A program made the translations under genes and the position numbers. A stretch of DNA of 13,206 nucleotides from Sedimenticola sp. (GTDB lineage Bacteria; Pseudomonadota; Gammaproteobacteria; Chromatiales; Chromatiaceae), in assembly GCA_027038775.1 (NCBI GenBank), contig JALWGP010000148.1, positions 1 to 13,206 on the forward strand, in the 5' to 3' direction. The notes under the pieces were generated by a model, which had not been told where the DNA came from, made no database searches, and saw only the letters and a list, made by a program, of their open reading frames with translations. This document shows positions 6,765 through 13,206 of this stretch, in pieces. The number at the start of each line of letters is the position of its first letter. The first letter of the stretch is position 1.

Positions 6765-7426
6765 GGCCTGCGGTCTCCCACGAGCCGGCCTTCACGCAGG
6801 GTGAGGGTGCGCGTCGGGAGCCGTTCCACCAGGCCCAGGTCGTGGGTGGCGATGAGCAGGGTGACCCCAACCTGGTTGAACTGGCGGAACAGCTCCATGA
6901 TCTCGAGGGAGAGCTCGGGGTCGAGGTTGCCGGTGGGTTCGTCTGCCAGCACCACCGGTGGCCGGCTCACCACCGCGCGGGCGATCCCCACCCGCTGTTG
7001 CTCGCCGCCGGAGAGGGTCACCGGCAGCGCCTTCGCCTTCTTCAGCAATCCCACCTTGTCCAGTGCCGCCTGCACCCGGCGGCGGATCTCCGCCTGCCCC
7101 ACGCCGGCCACCACCAGCGGCAGGGCGACGTTGTCGAAGACGGTGCGGTCGGCCAGCAGCCGGTGATCCTGGAAGATCATCCCCACCTGGCGGCGGAAGA
7201 GCGGCAGCTGCCGCCGGCCGATGCGGGCCAGGTTGTGGCCGTTGACCCGGATCTGTCCCCGGTTGGGCCGCTCCAGCAGGCCGACGAGCTTGAGCAGGGT
7301 GCTCTTGCCGGCGCCCGAGTGGCCGGTGAGGAAGGCCATCTCGCCCGGCTCCAGGTGGAAGCTCACCTCGTGCAGCCCCCCCTGGCTGCCGGGATAGCTC
7401 TTGCTCACGTTTTCGAAGCGGATCAT
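6761..7426 (-). CDS. ftsE: Cell-division ABC transporter ATPase
   Basis: Cytoplasmic ATPase of the FtsEX complex; ATP hydrolysis is thought to transmit a conformational signal through FtsX rather than move a substrate. The 221-residue protein is full length (E. coli has 222). Motifs: Walker A GHSGAGKS (35-42), Q-loop glutamine in IFQDHRLL (84-91), ABC signature LSGGEQQR (138-145), Walker B VVLADEP (158-164) followed by TGNLD, and the switch histidine in ATHD (193-196). The ATG at 7426 gives the standard MIRFENVSKSYPG start; the frame is open upstream but is only the shadow of ftsY. It begins 26 nt after the ftsY stop with a weak ribosome site and ends in a 4-nt overlap with ftsX. Confidence 0.96.
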   Translation of the reverse strand: MIRFENVSKSYPGSQGGLHEVSFHLEPGEMAFLTGHSGAGKSTLLKLVGLLERPNRGQIRVNGHNLARIGRRQLPLFRRQVGMIFQDHRLLADRTVFDNVALPLVVAGVGQAEIRRRVQAALDKVGLLKKAKALPVTLSGGEQQRVGIARAVVSRPPVVLADEPTGNLDPELSLEIMELFRQFNQVGVTLLIATHDLGLVERLPTRTLTLREGRLVGDRRP

Positions 7427-7452
7427 CTCGTGCGCGGTACCCGTCTGCTCCC

Positions 7453-8427
7453 TCACTCCCGCTCGAAGAGTGCGTCCACGAAGGCGTGGGCGTCGAAGTG
7501 CTTGAGGTCGTCGATCCCCTCGCCCACGCCGACGAAGCGGATGGGCACCTTCAGCCGCTCGGCGATGGCGAAGATGATGCCCCCCTTGGCGGTGCCGTCC
7601 AGCTTGGTGAGGGTGATGCCGGTGAGGGGGATGGCGCGGTTGAACTGCTCCGCCTGGTTGATGGCGTTCTGGCCGGTGGTGGCGTCCACCACCAGCATCA
7701 CCTCGTGGGGTGCGTCGGGGTCGATCTTCTTCATCACCCGGGCGATCTTGGCCAGCTCCTCCATGAGATTGGACTTGGTGTGCAGGCGCCCCGCGGTGTC
7801 GGCGATGAGCACGTCGATGCCGCGCGCGGTGGCCGCCTGCAGGGCGTCGAAGATCACCGAGGCGGAGTCGGCGCCGGTGTGCTGGGCGATCACCGGGATG
7901 TGGTTGCGCTCCCCCCAGGTCTGGAGCTGCTCCACCGCCGCGGCGCGGAAGGTGTCGCCGGCGGCGAGCATCACGCTCTGCCCCTCCTGCTGCAGCTGCT
8001 TGGCCAGCTTGCCGATGGTGGTGGTCTTGCCGGCGCCGTTGACGCCCACCATGAGGATCACCTGGGGCTTGCCGGGGGCAGGCTGTTTCACCGGCCTCTC
8101 GGCCTGTTCCAGGATCTCCACCAGCTGCGCCTTGAGTGCCTCGGTGAGGGCCTGGGGATCCTTCAGGTCCTTCCGCCTCACCCGCTCGGTGAGGGCGTCG
8201 ATGATGCGCCGGGTGGCCTCCACGCCCACGTCGGCGGTGAGCAGCAGGGTCTCCAGCTCCTCCAGCAGCTCGTCGTCGATCTGCCTGCGGCCCAGCACCA
8301 GGCTGGCGAGGCCGTCGGTGAAGCTGGCCCGGGTGCGGGCAAGTCCCTTCTTCAGGCGCCCGAGCAGCCCGGGCCGTTCCGACCTTTCGTCGACGGTCTC
8401 CTTCTTTTTCCTGCCGAAACCAAACAT
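7453..8427 (-). CDS. ftsY: Signal recognition particle receptor
   Basis: GTPase that docks the ribosome-SRP complex at the inner membrane for co-translational insertion of membrane proteins. The 324-residue form starting at ATG 8427 (MFGFGRKKKE) has a short basic N-terminus, an amphipathic GLLGRLKKGLARTRASF stretch (20-36) that fits lipid binding, the N-domain helices (about 50-110) and the G-domain: GVNGAGKTTT (128-137), DTFRAAA (158-164), DTAGR (210-214), TKLDG (274-278) and GVGEGIDDL (300-308). The long acidic A-domain of E. coli FtsY is missing, as in many other bacteria. A strong AAGGGAGGT lies 24 nt before the ATG, too far for it and with no usable start codon beside it; a TTG at 8523 would add 32 residues that do not resemble the family. 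Gene order ftsY-ftsE-ftsX divergent from rsmD matches E. coli and Pseudomonas. Confidence 0.95.
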   Translation of the reverse strand: MFGFGRKKKETVDERSERPGLLGRLKKGLARTRASFTDGLASLVLGRRQIDDELLEELETLLLTADVGVEATRRIIDALTERVRRKDLKDPQALTEALKAQLVEILEQAERPVKQPAPGKPQVILMVGVNGAGKTTTIGKLAKQLQQEGQSVMLAAGDTFRAAAVEQLQTWGERNHIPVIAQHTGADSASVIFDALQAATARGIDVLIADTAGRLHTKSNLMEELAKIARVMKKIDPDAPHEVMLVVDATTGQNAINQAEQFNRAIPLTGITLTKLDGTAKGGIIFAIAERLKVPIRFVGVGEGIDDLKHFDAHAFVDALFERE

Positions 8428-8531
8428 CGCTTTGCGGTGATCCTGCGGTTGACCTCCCTTGGACAGGCGGGAGGGGTTCTGGAAGAATCGTGAGCCACAC
8501 TGGCTGGCGGCATACTCTATCAACTTTTCCC

Positions 8532-11572
<3,041 letters not shown>

Positions 11573-11580
<8 letters not shown>

Positions 11581-11602
11581 AACGCACTTTTGCCGCTACA
11601 AT
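11573..11602 (+). promoter_or_regulatory. Candidate rpoZ promoter overlapping the end of ggt
   Basis: TACAAT at 11597-11602 matches the -10 consensus at five of six positions and sits in the only A+T-rich gap of the area. The -35 side is poor: TTCATT (11573-11578) is at 18 nt spacing but matches weakly, while the better TTGAAA (11577-11582) is only 14 nt away. Transcription would start about 35 nt before the rpoZ ATG. Confidence 0.4.
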
Positions 11603-11643
11603 ATGTCCTTAACTGCACAGAGATTCATGGAACCTGAAAAGCT

Positions 11644-11922
11644 ATGGCACGCATAACCGTAGAAGACTGCCTGGAACACGTGGACAACCGCTTCAACCTG
11701 GTCCTGCTGGCCGCCAAGCGGGCCCGCCAGCTGGAGCACGGCGTGGAGCCCCTGGTGCCTTGGGACAACGACAAGCCCACGGTGGTGGCCCTGCGCGAGA
11801 TCGCGGCGGGCCTGATCACCCCCGAGACGGTGGAGGAGCAGGAACAGAAGAGCGACTCCATCGACGACGAACTGGCCGCGGCGCTGGCACAGGAGGTACA
11901 GGCGGCCGTGAACGGCCTCTGA
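11644..11922 (+). CDS. rpoZ: RNA polymerase omega subunit
   Basis: Small subunit that helps fold and hold beta-prime in RNA polymerase and, with it, forms a ppGpp-binding site in proteobacteria. The 92-residue protein has the family core: [30 protein letters not shown] (1-30) and [16 protein letters not shown] (43-58), followed by an acidic, variable tail. The ATG at 11644 fits the MARxTVxD start; the ribosome site is weak (GGAA 12 nt upstream). It precedes spoT by 13 nt, the standard pairing, but gmk, its usual upstream neighbour in E. coli and Pseudomonas, is replaced by ggt. Confidence 0.96.
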   Translation: MARITVEDCLEHVDNRFNLVLLAAKRARQLEHGVEPLVPWDNDKPTVVALREIAAGLITPETVEEQEQKSDSIDDELAAALAQEVQAAVNGL

Positions 11923-11935
11923 CCGGGGGCGCGCG

Positions 11936-13206
11936 GTGGCCACGGCCCTTCCCCGCGAGACTGGGAACCGGTGGCCACCGGCCGTGCCCGAACACCGCCA
12001 GCGGGCGCCCCGCCCCCGTTATCTCATCAGCGATCTCTGCACCTACCTCGAGGGCTACCTGCCACCGGAGCAGGTGCGCGAGGTCTATCGTGCCTACCTC
12101 TTCGGCGCCGAGGCCCACCAGGGGCAGAAGCGCCTCTCCGGCGAGCCCTACATCTGCCACCCGGTGGCGGTGGCGCGCATCCTGGCCGAGATGCGGCTCG
12201 ACTACCGCTGCCTGATGGCGGCCATTCTCCACGACGTCATCGAGGACACCTCCACCGTCAAGGAGAAGCTGGCGGAGGAGTTCGGCGGAGAGGTGGCGGA
12301 GATGGTGGACGGCGTCAGCAAGCTGGCGAAGATCGACACCCAGACCCACACCGAGGCCCAGGCGGAAAACTTCCGCAAGATGATGCTGGCCATGACCCGT
12401 GACATCCGGGTCATCCTCATCAAGCTGGCCGACCGCCTGCACAACATGCGCACCCTGGGGGTGATGCGTCCCGACAAGGCGCGCCGCATCGCCCGTGAGA
12501 CCATCGAGATCTACGCTCCCATCGCCCTGCGGCTGGGCATCAACAGCATCCGCCTGGAGCTGGAGGACCTGGGCATGCAGGCCTACTACCCCTGGCGCTA
12601 CCGGGTGCTGAGCGAATGCCTGCAGAAGCTGCGTGGCCACCGCAAGGAGCTGGTCAACGGCATCGAGGAGAGCATCCGCAACCGCCTGGCGCAGGAGTCC
12701 TTCGAGTGCGAGGTGAGCGGGCGCGAGAAGCACATCTACAGCATCTACCGCAAGATGCAGGAGAAGCACCTCTCCCTCAACGAGGTGGCAGACGTCTTCG
12801 CCTTCCGCATCCTGGTGGAGGACGTGGACACCTGCTACCGGGTGCTGGGCGCCATGCACGGCCTTTACAAGCCGGTGCCCGGCCGTTTCAAGGACTACAT
12901 CGCCATTCCCAAGGCCAACGGCTACCAGTCGCTGCACACGGTGCTGGTGGGGCCACACGGCCAGCAGATCGAGGTGCAGATCCGCACCCGGGAGATGCAC
13001 CAGGTGGCAGAGGAGGGCATCGCCGCCCACTGGCACTACAAGACGGGCGAGGAGAAGTTTCCCCCCAGCGCCGCCATGGAGTGGGTGCGCAGCCTGCTGG
13101 AGGTGCAGAAGGATTCGGGCACCTCGGTGGAGTTCCTCGAGCACGTGAAGGTGGACCTCTTCCCCGACGAGGTCTACGTCTTCACGCCCCAGGGACAGAT
13201 CAAGGT
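11936..13206 (+). CDS. spoT: Bifunctional (p)ppGpp synthetase/hydrolase, 3' end beyond window
   Basis: Makes and degrades the alarmone (p)ppGpp. The visible 423 residues hold the HD hydrolase domain, with conserved His75 (ICHP), His99-Asp100 and VIED (101-104) and the NFRKM stretch; the synthetase domain, with SGREKHIYSIYRKM (261-274), VFAFRILVEDVDTCYRVLG (287-305) and GRFKDYIAIPKANGYQSLH (316-334); and the start of the TGS domain (about 404 on). The hydrolase residues look intact, unlike RelA, and the synthetase carries the RxKD form (RFKD, 317-320) of bifunctional Rel/SpoT enzymes instead of the ExDD form of RelA. No ATG begins the frame. GTG 11936, 13 nt after rpoZ behind a G-rich run, is chosen; GTG 11984 would also keep all domains. 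The N-terminal 28 residues are not conserved. Missing: rest of TGS, helical, ZFD/CC and ACT parts. Confidence 0.94.
   Translation, partial: MATALPRETGNRWPPAVPEHRQRAPRPRYLISDLCTYLEGYLPPEQVREVYRAYLFGAEAHQGQKRLSGEPYICHPVAVARILAEMRLDYRCLMAAILHDVIEDTSTVKEKLAEEFGGEVAEMVDGVSKLAKIDTQTHTEAQAENFRKMMLAMTRDIRVILIKLADRLHNMRTLGVMRPDKARRIARETIEIYAPIALRLGINSIRLELEDLGMQAYYPWRYRVLSECLQKLRGHRKELVNGIEESIRNRLAQESFECEVSGREKHIYSIYRKMQEKHLSLNEVADVFAFRILVEDVDTCYRVLGAMHGLYKPVPGRFKDYIAIPKANGYQSLHTVLVGPHGQQIEVQIRTREMHQVAEEGIAAHWHYKTGEEKFPPSAAMEWVRSLLEVQKDSGTSVEFLEHVKVDLFPDEVYVFTPQGQIK

Noticed and set aside
8428..8523. N-terminal extension of FtsY from TTG 8523.
   Set aside because: The extra 32 residues look unlike any FtsY start, and MFGFGRKKK matches the usual opening.
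11816..13144. 442-codon minus-strand open frame opposite spoT.
   Set aside because: spoT is unmistakable on the plus strand; the antisense product is repetitive in Leu, His and Val with no recognisable domain.

Overview
This is a GC-rich stretch of ordinary bacterial chromosome, almost certainly from a gammaproteobacterium related to the purple and chemotrophic sulfur bacteria (Chromatiales or Ectothiorhodospira-like lineages). The best clue is the ferredoxin at 9626-9880, which closely resembles the long 2[4Fe-4S] ferredoxin of Allochromatium vinosum. Other support is the E. coli/Pseudomonas-type ftsY-ftsE-ftsX operon divergent from rsmD, and the rpoZ-spoT pair. I see no mobile element, tRNA, rRNA or CRISPR. 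These are readings by eye; no database search was run.

Layout. 1-290 is a low-GC, apparently gene-free stretch with a strong leftward intrinsic terminator. pyrE (291-932, minus) is divergent from an AmpG-family permease (987-2387, plus). The permease overlaps a TauE/SafE-like membrane protein that starts at a TTG (2377-3057). Convergent with these is a secreted DUF4426-type protein (3121-3561, minus). Upstream of it on the same strand lie a dynamin-like GTPase (3751-5718) and the division/secretion operon ftsY-ftsE-ftsX (8427 down to 5805). The plus strand then carries rsmD-coaD-fdx-ggt (8532-11580), each junction overlapping by 4 nt or separated by about 21 nt, followed by rpoZ and the first 423 codons of spoT, which runs off the right edge.

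How the genes work together. Most are housekeeping: pyrimidine synthesis (pyrE), signal-recognition-particle receptor (ftsY), control of septal wall hydrolysis (ftsEX), 16S rRNA methylation (rsmD), coenzyme A synthesis (coaD), electron transfer (fdx), glutathione turnover (ggt), RNA polymerase assembly (rpoZ) and (p)ppGpp metabolism (spoT). AmpG-type permeases and FtsEX both relate to peptidoglycan, but nothing ties them directly here.

Points worth a second look: a dynamin-like GTPase where rpoH usually follows ftsX; an intrinsic-terminator-like hairpin inside the ggt signal-peptide codons; a perfect TATAAT 8 nt before the ampG-like ATG, suggesting a leaderless mRNA; the AT-rich stretch beyond pyrE, which could encode a small RNA; and the separation of pyrE from rpoZ-spoT by a block normally found elsewhere. 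I did not find a convincing new multi-gene system.
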